A stretch of DNA of 64,000 nucleotides from the NCBI GenBank assembly GCA_018607135.1, contig JABBCA010000105.1, positions 62,001 through 126,000 of the forward strand. The letters run 5' to 3'. The notes beneath the pieces were generated by a model that saw only the letters and a program-made list of their open reading frames with translations, did no database searches and had not been told where the DNA came from. Origin of the DNA: Opitutales bacterium. GTDB taxonomy: Bacteria > Verrucomicrobiota > Verrucomicrobiia > Opitutales > Coraliomargaritaceae. Of the stretch, positions 18,017 to 26,979 are shown piece by piece (positions within the stretch are counted from its first letter, which is position 1; each line of letters starts with the position of its first letter). The position numbers and the translations under genes are program-made.

Positions 18017-19222
18017 CTAGAACTGGTAGCTCAGAGAGAAAGCAAACGCTTTGCTGTCTAGGTCGTAGTCGCCATCGATTGTCGGTGATGTGGTGTTGCC
18101 GCGGACGCTGCGCTCACTGGCGAATGCCTGTTGGTAAGTAATTTGCCAGCTTAGGTGGTCGTAGCTCCGGCCTACGCCAATAGAGAAGAAGTGACGGTCT
18201 GAATCGGGGACGATTGGCAGTAAATCGTCGTCTGGAATGGCACTCTCTACGTAGGTGTAGCCTGCGCTAACATGCCAGCCGTTATCGAAGTAGCGAGTCG
18301 CGCCCAGTTCCCAGATCAGAGCAGATTCCCAGTTGAGTTTATAGGTCGCTCCAGGAACGCCCTTTAAAGTGAGTTCGTTAACGCGGTCCCAATTGGTCCA
18401 ATCGATGTTCAACTCGATGTTCCAATTTTCAGTTGGGCGATAAGAGTATCCAAAGACAATCGACTCGGGGAAAACTAGATCGGCTTCTGCGTCAAGCGGC
18501 ACCGTAATCGGCCCATCAGGCCCGAAACCCACCGCCGCAGTTGCAGTGCCATCGTAACTCACATTGGTTTTAGCCTGGTAGTTCAATCCAAACGCATGGT
18601 GTTCTGTGGGCTTCCATAAGAGTGAGAGCGAATAGCCGAAGACTTGATCCTTGCCGTCGAATTCGAGTGCGTTCGCTTTGAGGTCGACTTCGGTATCGTC
18701 GAAGCTGACGCCTGCAGCAATCGACACTGTCTGGGTGATTTGCCATGTGGCGACCGCATGATATTTAACGTATTCAAGTTTCGCTTGATACGGCACTGAT
18801 GCCAGTGGGTTTGGGAAAGGTGCTGTAAATGCGGCGTCGCTGCCCCAGTCAGAAGCGAGCGCGAAAGGTGCATATGCGCCGATTCCGATTGCAAAAGGTG
18901 AGTCTGCGAAGGTGTGGCTGGCAAAAAAGCTTGGCACTGTTTGGAAGTCGTCATCCATATCATCACTGCCGAGTAGTGTGTCTGCTTCGTAACCCAAGGA
19001 TATGGAATAAATGCTGCCGTGAACTTGTGTGCCCTTAAGTTGCGTAAGGCCTGCGGCATTATAGAAAACTGCAGAGGGGTTATCCGCTGTAGCAGTAAAT
19101 GCGTTGCCGCGTGCCGTTGCAAAGGCATCGACATATGCGATGCGAGTGGCGGCCGCGTCGGCCATAGTGCTAATGAGCGCAGCGATCCCAGTAATCAGGG
19201 GCAGTTTATAAAGTGTTGTCAT
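18017..19222 (-). CDS. FadL/OmpP1/TodX-type outer-membrane hydrophobic-compound channel
   Basis: A 401-residue outer-membrane beta-barrel for long-chain fatty acids or other hydrophobic molecules. Signal peptide about 1-24, then the FadL plug signature, ARGNAFTATADNPSAVFYNAAGLTQLKG in outline (segments NAFTATADNPS and VFYNAAGLTQL). Multiple amphipathic strands follow, ending with the aromatic C-terminus FSLSYQF required for BAM insertion. Its start lies 1 nt after the histidine kinase stop, so the two form one transcription unit. FadL proteins also admit long-chain signal lipids in other bacteria, which matters given the divergent neighbours. Confidence 0.93.
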   Translation of the reverse strand: MTTLYKLPLITGIAALISTMADAAATRIAYVDAFATARGNAFTATADNPSAVFYNAAGLTQLKGTQVHGSIYSISLGYEADTLLGSDDMDDDFQTVPSFFASHTFADSPFAIGIGAYAPFALASDWGSDAAFTAPFPNPLASVPYQAKLEYVKYHAVATWQITQTVSIAAGVSFDDTEVDLKANALEFDGKDQVFGYSLSLLWKPTEHHAFGLNYQAKTNVSYDGTATAAVGFGPDGPITVPLDAEADLVFPESIVFGYSYRPTENWNIELNIDWTNWDRVNELTLKGVPGATYKLNWESALIWELGATRYFDNGWHVSAGYTYVESAIPDDDLLPIVPDSDRHFFSIGVGRSYDHLSWQITYQQAFASERSVRGNTTSPTIDGDYDLDSKAFAFSLSYQF

Positions 19223-19223
19223 G

Positions 19224-21239
19224 TTAGAGCGGAGTCGGAGCCAGTGTCGTGGGTAGTTGAATGAGTAAGTCCCAATCGTTTATTTCAGTGCGTTGGTTGA
19301 GTTGAACAAATCCGTGGTGTGTTTCGATGATTTTTTTCGCGACCGAGAGACCTAGGCCGACACCTGTAGGGCGTGAGGTATAAAAGGGTTCAGTGGCTTG
19401 TTCGATAGATTCATTAGAGAAGCCGGGGCCGCTGTCGCGCATGGTTATGTTTAAGGAGTTCTCTTCGGTGCGCACGACACGGACTTGTATCTTTGCCGCA
19501 GAAGCTTCGCTTGCTTGTATCGCGTTTAAGAAAATTTCTTCAAAGGCATAAGTCATGCCTTCGATGTCGCCCTTGAGGTCAGATGGTCTGGGTAGGTCGC
19601 CGAGTTGTAGGTGCGCCGTAGTGTTCGCAGTTGTTTTTTTTGCGGCCTCAAATGCAGCGTTAAGGATAGATCCTAAGTCCGCCGTCTGTTCGGCCGGATT
19701 TGAGTTTTGAGCGAGATAAAGCATCTGCTCGCTGAAGCGCTGAATCCTGTCGGTTTCATTCTTGAGAGCAGTTTTAAGGCTGGCCTGAAATACGGGCTGA
19801 TCGATTTTCTTGTCGATTAATTGCAAGTGCGTGGTGATGGGCACTAGTGCGTTGCGTATTTCGTGTGCGAAACGCTCAGCAATGAGCCCGATGAGTTCGC
19901 TTTTAGAGTCTTCCAGTGCTTTTTGCTTATTCGCTTCGATGTGAGTAAAGTCTTCCAGAACCACCATGGTCGGGCGGGGCAGTAGCTCGAGTTCTTCGTT
20001 GTTTTTAAATGGAAAAATTGAGGCTTGATAGATTTTGTTCCCAGCTGGGCTAGAGAGCTGAAAGGGCCTAGGTAGCTCGCCTTTTTCTACTGCACGGTGA
20101 ATCGGTGCTGCTAGTTCGCTCGGTAGTTCTGCGAACTCAATCGAGCGACTCTCTTGGGGTTCAATTTGTAGGAAGCGCTTGGCGGCACGGTTTGCGTATA
20201 GAATGTCGAGTTCTTCATTGATGACAATTGCGCCACTCGTCATCGAGCTGAGCACATTTTCAATGAGAGTCCCGTGGCGGCCGATTTCAGCGTGTAAGCG
20301 GCTGTTGCGAATGGCTAAGCCAAGCTCCTCCATGAGTAAATAGAGTAATTGGAGTTCGTCTTCAGTGTATCCACGACCCGTTACAGGGCCGTTTAAAACG
20401 GCAACACCAATGGTTCTTTCGCGATCGGTAATAGGCACTGCAAGGTCGCAGCCCAATACTTTAAATTCTTTTTGGATCGCATTACTTTGACCTTCGAAGT
20501 GGCTCTGATGGCAGTCTTGGAGTGTTAAGATGTGTGGCTGTTGTTGAATCGTTTTGCCGATGCCCACTTCGCGACTGAGCTGAAAGCAGTCGATAAGATC
20601 TGCTGGAAGGCCGAGCGAAGCGATGCACGTGAGGTGGTGCGGGTCGCGATCTTTGATGATCGTCTGCTTTGCAGAGGACTCGAGGAAGATACCCATTCGG
20701 CTAAAGCTAATGTGCTCTCTGAGCTTTAGTGCAAAATGCTGTGTGAACGCTCTATAATCTAAGCTGAAGCCTAAAATATTAGAGAAGTCACGAAGGATGT
20801 GTAAGGCCGACGATGAACGTGAGCGTTCCTTGATGTTTTGAGTCGTGGCTGGTTGCGTGATGACGTTAGCAACTTGAGTGCTGCTTAAGCTGTGTCGAGA
20901 GATGATACGCTGTAGGCTCTGCGTGGGTAGTGGCTCTGAAAAATAGAGGTCTGCACCGAACTCAAACGAGCGTTGTTCCTCATCAAGGGAATAGCTCTCA
21001 GAGATGACCATGACTGGAGTCTCGGGAGAAAGCTCTGACAGTGCTTTAAGATCGTTCACTAGTTTCGCATCGCCAGAATTACTGTAGATAATCGCCAAGT
21101 CGATGGCTCCACGTGAGAGGATTGAGCGTGCGGCTTCTGGGCTGTTCTTGTTTACGATTCTTAGCTCTGGAGCCGCCAAGGCCTCCCGTAAATTATCCGG
21201 GATCGTGGCATCGTAACTAATGAGTAGAATATGGCTCAC
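19224..21239 (-). CDS. Histidine kinase: pseudo-receiver, GAF, PAS-like, HisKA, HATPase
   Basis: 671 residues, no TM segment. Residues 1-118 have a receiver fold but the phospho-acceptor Asp is replaced by Tyr52 (DLAIIYSNSG) and the conserved Lys by Glu102 (YFSEPLP), so it cannot work as a normal receiver. A GAF domain spans about 150-315, a PAS-like segment about 325-435, HisKA has His459 in RFAHEIRNALVP, and HATPase_c shows LNAIQAS, DSGPGFS and TGVGLGLSVAKK. A cytosolic kinase sensing a small molecule or protein partner is likely. It is cotranscribed with the FadL gene and divergent from the LuxD-methyltransferase block. No cognate response regulator is adjacent in the operon. Confidence 0.9.
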   Translation of the reverse strand: MSHILLISYDATIPDNLREALAAPELRIVNKNSPEAARSILSRGAIDLAIIYSNSGDAKLVNDLKALSELSPETPVMVISESYSLDEEQRSFEFGADLYFSEPLPTQSLQRIISRHSLSSTQVANVITQPATTQNIKERSRSSSALHILRDFSNILGFSLDYRAFTQHFALKLREHISFSRMGIFLESSAKQTIIKDRDPHHLTCIASLGLPADLIDCFQLSREVGIGKTIQQQPHILTLQDCHQSHFEGQSNAIQKEFKVLGCDLAVPITDRERTIGVAVLNGPVTGRGYTEDELQLLYLLMEELGLAIRNSRLHAEIGRHGTLIENVLSSMTSGAIVINEELDILYANRAAKRFLQIEPQESRSIEFAELPSELAAPIHRAVEKGELPRPFQLSSPAGNKIYQASIFPFKNNEELELLPRPTMVVLEDFTHIEANKQKALEDSKSELIGLIAERFAHEIRNALVPITTHLQLIDKKIDQPVFQASLKTALKNETDRIQRFSEQMLYLAQNSNPAEQTADLGSILNAAFEAAKKTTANTTAHLQLGDLPRPSDLKGDIEGMTYAFEEIFLNAIQASEASAAKIQVRVVRTEENSLNITMRDSGPGFSNESIEQATEPFYTSRPTGVGLGLSVAKKIIETHHGFVQLNQRTEINDWDLLIQLPTTLAPTPL

Positions 21240-21673
21240 AAATCGTAGGTTAAATAATTGTCAAAGGTGCCTACGAAGTGCAACAACCATTTCTTTAGGC
21301 CAAACGATGAATCACGATCTTTAAACGAGGAGTTTCGATCTCTGGGTGCTTGATGGCTAGCCAGCTTTCCTTGGTCGTGCGCTTGAAGATTATTCATAAA
21401 GAGAGTCTTTTAGAAACGCTTCGGTGCGACACGCGCATGGCTGTCCTGCAGCTTTGTGGTTACGTAGCATTCGGTGCGCTTTCGAAACCTTCGACGGTGG
21501 CGAACACTTGGCGATCCTATCGCACTTTCTGACTTGGAGTGCTGTCTGAAAAATCTGGATACAAACGGATTTCTGGGGGGTATACCTTGTTTTGCTACTC
21601 ATTGATTCGCAAAGCTTTGCTTTAATCGAATCTTTGATTGCATCTCGTGGTAAAATTATCACTAGTGTGGAGC
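21240..21673. other. Divergent intergenic region, 434 bp
   Basis: Separates the minus-strand kinase-FadL operon from the plus-strand LuxD-methyltransferase operon and so should hold both promoters. I see no gene and no convincing operator. A short palindrome GCAAAGCTTTGC lies near 21609-21620. Confidence 0.45.
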
Positions 21674-23368
21674 ATGTCTACCGCTAATGAAGCGTATGAG
21701 GTATCTGATATAACGAGTCGACTCGTTACCTTTTCTGGACCAAATGGGCGTAGAATTGTGGGTTATCTCGACGAAGGAGTTGAAGCTTTATGGAATGAGC
21801 GAGTTGTGGTGCTGGCGCCTCGTTATGGTGAAACAAAGAAGAATAATCTGAAGCTTTCGTATTTATTCGCAGCCAATGGATTTAAGGTGCTGAGGTTCGA
21901 TCAGACGAACCATATCGGCGAAAGCGACGGCTCGATGGATCAGTATACGCTGATCAATGTGACCAATGATATACAGTCGGTGGTGGATCATGTAGATCGT
22001 TTTTTCGAGCCCACTGAAATCATTTTGATGACGCTTAGCCTGTCTGCTCGTTGTGGTTTACGCGCCTGCGCTTTGGATCCGCGTATTTCTCGTCATGTCA
22101 GCCTGGTCGGGATGGTGAATATGGATCGCACGCTAAAGGCGATTTATAATCGGGACTTCTTTGGTGAATTGGCTGCAGGTGCTCAGTGGAGTCTGGTTGA
22201 TATCTTAGGTTTTGAGATCGATGGAGCGCGCTTTTACCAAAGCTTATTGGAAACAAACATGTTGAATCTAGAGGGCGCCTTGGCAGATGCCGATCAAGTG
22301 ACGATTCCTGCCTTACATATTTGCGCTGAGAACGATCGCTGGGTGGACCAAGCTGAGGTGGAAGCGGTGATGTTGCGTTGTAAGTTCGGACGTGTCGAAG
22401 TGGTGAAGAATGTTGGCCATGAGATTAACGAAAATCCAGAGGCATTGAATCTGGCGTTCGGCAGTATGCTAGCGTTTTGTCGTAGTGGTTTGGATGAGAA
22501 GCACATCACCAATTGTGTGCCCTCGAAGGCGACTCTTTTGGCTCAAAATAAGTTAGAGCGCACACAGCTAAAAGCAGTGCTGCAGTTTACCCAAAAAGAG
22601 CCTGAGTTCTGGGGAGAGTATTTGGGTAAGTTTGGTATCATCGAATCAGCTGCTTATTATTCTGAGTATTTTCAAACGGTTTCTAGCTTATTAGGTGCCA
22701 TCGAATCCTACGATGTAATCGTAGATGCTGGTTGTGGAAATGGCTTCTATGGGGTGTGCGTCTTGCGAGCTTTGTTGCAAAGCATTCAAGCGCAGCATTC
22801 GGTGCCGAATTCAGTGCATTATTGTGGTATTGATTTAACTTCTGAAGGCTTGTTGCGCTCCTATTCGCGGCATGCGCAAGAGCTGATTTCTCTACAGCGC
22901 GAGGCCATGCAGGCGCAAGGCACTGTTGGGTTCTCGTATCGTAAAATTGATTTTGATACGATTGGGAAAGTGGAGGCTGCGACCTTACCTTTTGCAGACG
23001 CAAGTGTTCACAAGATTTGCAGCAGCTTAGTGCTTTCTTATCTGCAAGAGCCAGAACATCTGATGCGAGAATGTTATCGAGTTTTACAGGCTGATGGCGT
23101 CGCAGTTTTTTCGACAATGAAGCCCGGGTGCGATATGACAGTGTTGTATCATGATTATGTGACACAGGATACGAAAGTGCATGCAGAAAAGGATGCGGCG
23201 GACCTTTTGAGCGCAGCAGGGCGCATTAAATTGAAGAAGGATGCGGGTGTGTATGCGTTCTTTGATTTTGAGGAGTTGGAATATTTGGCTCGTAAGGCAG
23301 GTTTTTCGAAAGTTAACTGTGTGCGTTCTTTCGGTGGACAGGCTAACGTGATCCGAGTTGTGAAGTGA
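21674..23368 (+). CDS. LuxD-like acyl-ACP thioesterase fused to SAM methyltransferase
   Basis: A 564-residue two-domain protein. Residues 1-275 form an alpha/beta hydrolase resembling LuxD, the myristoyl-ACP thioesterase of lux operons: ANGFKVLRFDQTNHIGESDG matches the LuxD YDSLHHVGLSSG region. The nucleophile elbow TLSLSAR (Ser122) matches its unusual AxSxS elbow, Asp221 is in ENDRWVDQ, and His249 in VGHEINEN. Residues about 300-564 are a class I methyltransferase with SAM motif I VDAGCGNGFYG (350-360) and acidic motif CGIDLTSEGLL. Inferred: release of a fatty acid from ACP, then methylation, perhaps to a methyl ester. ATG at 21674 is preferred; 21638 is possible. The next gene starts by GTGA overlap. 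Confidence 0.85.
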   Translation: MSTANEAYEVSDITSRLVTFSGPNGRRIVGYLDEGVEALWNERVVVLAPRYGETKKNNLKLSYLFAANGFKVLRFDQTNHIGESDGSMDQYTLINVTNDIQSVVDHVDRFFEPTEIILMTLSLSARCGLRACALDPRISRHVSLVGMVNMDRTLKAIYNRDFFGELAAGAQWSLVDILGFEIDGARFYQSLLETNMLNLEGALADADQVTIPALHICAENDRWVDQAEVEAVMLRCKFGRVEVVKNVGHEINENPEALNLAFGSMLAFCRSGLDEKHITNCVPSKATLLAQNKLERTQLKAVLQFTQKEPEFWGEYLGKFGIIESAAYYSEYFQTVSSLLGAIESYDVIVDAGCGNGFYGVCVLRALLQSIQAQHSVPNSVHYCGIDLTSEGLLRSYSRHAQELISLQREAMQAQGTVGFSYRKIDFDTIGKVEAATLPFADASVHKICSSLVLSYLQEPEHLMRECYRVLQADGVAVFSTMKPGCDMTVLYHDYVTQDTKVHAEKDAADLLSAAGRIKLKKDAGVYAFFDFEELEYLARKAGFSKVNCVRSFGGQANVIRVVK

Positions 23369-25512
23369 ATACCTACTTAATCATATCATCGATAGCGAAT
23401 TGCCTAGCCGCATTGTTGCTGGTTGGGAATATTCTCTCGTCGAGGCGTAGGAACCCAGTTGCCTATCGTTTCGTATGGTTTTTAGTTTCGGTTGCTGGAT
23501 GGGCAGGTGCATATGTATTCTGGCGTTATTCGAGTAGTGAAGAAAGCGCACTGTTGTTTTGTAAGATACTCACGAGTTTTTCCATTTTCATTTCTTTGAC
23601 CTTGTATGACTTCTGCTTAAAGCTGAGTGGTAAGCTTGGCCGATTGAGCGTCGGCTTTGGATACATTGTTGGCTTAGTGATTGTGGGACTGACAGTAGGT
23701 GGTTCGATCGTTGCTGGAGTCTCATCAAAACATGGGCATACGTTTTGGCCAGATGCAGGACCGTTGATGCCCTTGTATCTTATGTTTTTTGCGGGCTACT
23801 TATTGGCGAGTGGTTGGATACTTGTGGTGAACTGTCGGTATCATTTAGGGGCTCGTTCAAAAGACTCACTGTTTGTATTATTTGTCTGTTGCATTGGCTT
23901 TATCGGGGGTGCGACGAATTTCCCGCTCTGGTTTGATATTCCAGTTCAGCCCTATGGGAATGGCTTGGTCGCGGTTTATGTCCTTTTGATGGGATATGGC
24001 TTGTATGAAAATCGCTATCTAAAGGTTGGGGTGGATCTTTACCGTTTCATCATTAGTGCGTCGCTGAGTGTTTCCGCGGCGGTTTTTTATACGCTGATCT
24101 TCGGTTTTTATCAGTCTTACATTGGTAGTGAAGTGACCCAAAGTGGTTTGTGGCTGCAAGGGGTGTGGGCGTTTTTTGTAAGTGCTTTAATCTTTTGGGG
24201 TGTGCCCCGTTTGAAGCTACTGGTAGAAATTGCGTTTGCTCGGGTTTTTCAAAACGGTTTGAACGATGCCATCGTTTCTCTGAAGACATTACCCTCACGG
24301 ATTGCGGATCTTTTGGATGAGCAAGAAGTTCTCTCGGAGGTTCAATCGACAATTGTTTCCTCCTTGGAAGTCGATCGTGTGGCTATCTTGCGATTGGATT
24401 CATTGAGTGGATACTACCGCTGCGTCTGTGCGACCGATGCGTTCAGTCTTGGGGTTGAAGCATTTGAGCTGGAGCCAAACAGCGCATTGATTGAAGGCAT
24501 CGCCCAGCAACCGAAATGTTTGGTCTTGGATCAAATTTTTGAAGAGCTCTCGCCCATTTACTATGCAAGCTTGGTAGATTTACGTAATCGTTTCGATCTA
24601 TCAGTGATCGTGCCGATTTTTGTGGGACATGAAATTTTTGGTCTCATCTTGATCGGAAGGCCGAAGCATATGAAACTATGGCGCGGTGAAGAGTCTTCAA
24701 TGTTGTTTAATATCGGAGCTCAAGTCGGATTGAATTTTCGCACGCGTGATATCGAGCGACGTGCGAACGAAGTGGATAAACTAGTGGCACTAGGAACGAT
24801 GGCTGCCGGACTCTCGCACGAGATTCGAAATCCACTGGTATCGGTTCAAACTATGGCTTCGTTGATACAGTCTGGTAAGTCGATCGATGCGGTCTCGAAA
24901 GATTTTAAAGAAGTCCTTCTGCGAGATGTTAAACGTATCGGAAGCATCGTAGAAGGTGTGGCTTCTTACTCTCAAAATCAACAAGTGCGCAAGGTCCCTG
25001 TTTCAATTGTAGATGCCGTCCACGCAAGTGTGGCGATTTACCAGAAGCTTGCGGAGGATGCTGGAGTGGCACTCACGCTGGAATATTCAGATGAGCAGTC
25101 GACTGTGGTCTTAGGTAGTTACGATCAATTGGTGCAGGTGTTTAATAACTTAATTGAAAACGCGTTGCATGCCTTACGTTCGGTGGAGCATCCCAAGTTG
25201 TTGATACAGGTGAACCCACGAAGCAGCCTGGGGCATCGCCGTAAAAACTTGGTCGAGGTATTGGTAGTTGATAACGGGCCTGGAGTGCCCGCGGCCATAG
25301 TGAGTCGTGTTTTTGACCCTTTCATTACTTCGAAAGATACGGGGGATCGCGAGGATCAGCACGGTATGGGCTTGGGCCTAGCGATTACAAAACGTATCAT
25401 TGATAGATTAGGCGGTGTGATCAGTGTGTGCAATTTACCCCAAGGAGGCGCGAAGTTTATCGTGTCTTTGAAAGTCTTTAATTCGGAGGAGCGTCATGGC
25501 GAAGTCGAATAA
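23365..25512 (+). CDS. Multi-TM sensor histidine kinase with GAF domain
   Basis: 715 residues. Residues 1-300 hold about eight hydrophobic segments, resembling the N-terminal 7TM input domain of some histidine kinases (GLVAVYVLLMGYGLYENRYL at its end). A GAF domain spans about 315-455. HisKA has His485 in AAGLSHEIRNPLVS, and HATPase_c shows NNLIENALHAL, VDNGPGVP and GMGLGLAITKR. A membrane-embedded input domain suits a hydrophobic ligand. The GTG start overlaps the thioesterase-methyltransferase stop by 4 nt, strong evidence for coupling. It fills the position PhcS holds beside PhcB in Ralstonia. Confidence 0.9.
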   Translation: MNTYLIISSIANCLAALLLVGNILSSRRRNPVAYRFVWFLVSVAGWAGAYVFWRYSSSEESALLFCKILTSFSIFISLTLYDFCLKLSGKLGRLSVGFGYIVGLVIVGLTVGGSIVAGVSSKHGHTFWPDAGPLMPLYLMFFAGYLLASGWILVVNCRYHLGARSKDSLFVLFVCCIGFIGGATNFPLWFDIPVQPYGNGLVAVYVLLMGYGLYENRYLKVGVDLYRFIISASLSVSAAVFYTLIFGFYQSYIGSEVTQSGLWLQGVWAFFVSALIFWGVPRLKLLVEIAFARVFQNGLNDAIVSLKTLPSRIADLLDEQEVLSEVQSTIVSSLEVDRVAILRLDSLSGYYRCVCATDAFSLGVEAFELEPNSALIEGIAQQPKCLVLDQIFEELSPIYYASLVDLRNRFDLSVIVPIFVGHEIFGLILIGRPKHMKLWRGEESSMLFNIGAQVGLNFRTRDIERRANEVDKLVALGTMAAGLSHEIRNPLVSVQTMASLIQSGKSIDAVSKDFKEVLLRDVKRIGSIVEGVASYSQNQQVRKVPVSIVDAVHASVAIYQKLAEDAGVALTLEYSDEQSTVVLGSYDQLVQVFNNLIENALHALRSVEHPKLLIQVNPRSSLGHRRKNLVEVLVVDNGPGVPAAIVSRVFDPFITSKDTGDREDQHGMGLGLAITKRIIDRLGGVISVCNLPQGGAKFIVSLKVFNSEERHGEVE

Positions 25513-26929
25513 AGTGAAGCATGGACGCGTGGTTCAACTGGCGTCTGAGCCGCCAGCTCTGGCTGGGGATTACCTGCGGGCGTTTACAGCTGCGCTATCC
25601 AAGTTTAATGATTTCGATGCCTTCCTAGAGCGATTAAAGTTGGTGGTGTCTGAGGATGCGTATCTAGACGGGAGGGCGGTGCTGACGGAGTCTTCGTTGC
25701 TCAAAGCAGAGCTTCCTGACTTTGAGAATCTCTCGGCAGGTGCGACGGTCGTGGCAGTTTCTGGGGCAGCGGGTAATATGGGATACTTAAAGTATGCTGG
25801 ACGCAAAGATACGCAGCTCTTTGGTGCTGAAGATTTGCACCTATTGGGATCGATCGCTGGTTTTGTTGGGGCATTGATTCAGCAAGCGCAGGAGTCTCGA
25901 CGAAAGACCAAGGTAGAGCAGGTGCTGCATTATTTGATGAATCGCTTACCCCTAGGGGTCGTGTGTATGAACGGAGGAAATGAGCTGATGGTTCAGAGCC
26001 AACAAGCAGAACGGCTGTTGGGAGATGAAGGCGTAACACGTTTAACTAACGCTGCGGAGTTCAATGAGGATGCAAAGTTGAAAGTTCAGTTTCACTTGGT
26101 CGTCGACGGACGGTTGTTATTCGCGGAGGGGCGTCAGTTTACAATCGCCTCTGGCGAATACCTGAAGGTCTTTGTCATTTATGATTTATCAAAATCTCGC
26201 GAGACACTCATGATGCACCTTGAGCGAGAGGCGTATCGCAGCGAGTCGCGTGGAACCCCAGTTACGATTGCATTACTGGAGTCTAACGAAGTGGCAGGAG
26301 CAATCTATTCAAAGGCAAAGGAAGCAGCCAGTCAGATGCTACTTTCGCCAGATCAAGTTCAGCCCTTGGATGCGAATCGTTGTGCCTTGGTCTTTACTGG
26401 CAAACCACTTGTGCTGGTTCGTTATTTACTGAGGCAGATGCGTTTTATTCGCGAATCGAAGGGATTGAACGCCGCGGTCGTTGCTTATGATCAGGGTGTG
26501 TTATCAGATATGCCTGCAGAAACTTGGGTGGCGCGAGCGATTGCAAAACTACGACCGGCAGCTTCAAGTTTATTGCCAAGGTTCATCGCGATGGATCGCT
26601 ACCCGTCGGTGGTGGATTCACTGGCCCTGACACTTGCAGATCGTTGTGAGCTAGAAGAATGCCTAAATTTAGACGAGTCAATAAGGCGGATTGAGTCCGG
26701 CGATTTTGACGGTATGTTCTATGACTTGGATGCTTCCAGTCCGCAGCAACTACTTCAGTTGAAACGAGCGGCGGCCGTATGTGGTGCAGAGTTTAAGTTT
26801 TATTTTTGCACCTGTAGGCGCCGTTCCATGGTGGATCCTAACTTTGCGATCATGGAGACAGAGGTGGTCTTGCAGAAGCCGTTTCTCGCGGGTGAAGTGT
26901 CGGAGGTCTTTGCGCTCGATTTTGAATGA
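25496..26929 (+). CDS. GAF-PAS-like protein with degenerate GGDEF-like and receiver-like domains
   Basis: 477 residues, soluble. I read a GAF domain (about 25-135), a PAS-like segment (145-235, ending YLKVFVIYDLSKSRET), then a stretch at about 240-355 with the spacing of a GGDEF fold but without its motif, so not a working cyclase. A C-terminal receiver-like domain (about 365-477) has GDFDGMFYDLDASS, where an Asp remains near the acceptor site, and VVLQKPFLAGEV with the conserved Lys-Pro. No DNA-binding part is seen. Good ribosome-binding site GGAGGAG before ATG; the gene overlaps the preceding kinase by 17 nt. Probably a relay or scaffold in the same pathway. Domain calls from 240 on are tentative. 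Confidence 0.7.
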   Translation: MAKSNKVKHGRVVQLASEPPALAGDYLRAFTAALSKFNDFDAFLERLKLVVSEDAYLDGRAVLTESSLLKAELPDFENLSAGATVVAVSGAAGNMGYLKYAGRKDTQLFGAEDLHLLGSIAGFVGALIQQAQESRRKTKVEQVLHYLMNRLPLGVVCMNGGNELMVQSQQAERLLGDEGVTRLTNAAEFNEDAKLKVQFHLVVDGRLLFAEGRQFTIASGEYLKVFVIYDLSKSRETLMMHLEREAYRSESRGTPVTIALLESNEVAGAIYSKAKEAASQMLLSPDQVQPLDANRCALVFTGKPLVLVRYLLRQMRFIRESKGLNAAVVAYDQGVLSDMPAETWVARAIAKLRPAASSLLPRFIAMDRYPSVVDSLALTLADRCELEECLNLDESIRRIESGDFDGMFYDLDASSPQQLLQLKRAAAVCGAEFKFYFCTCRRRSMVDPNFAIMETEVVLQKPFLAGEVSEVFALDFE

Positions 26930-26979
26930 GCATGACTGCACGATGGAATCATAAACATCGATTTTAACTAACCTATACT

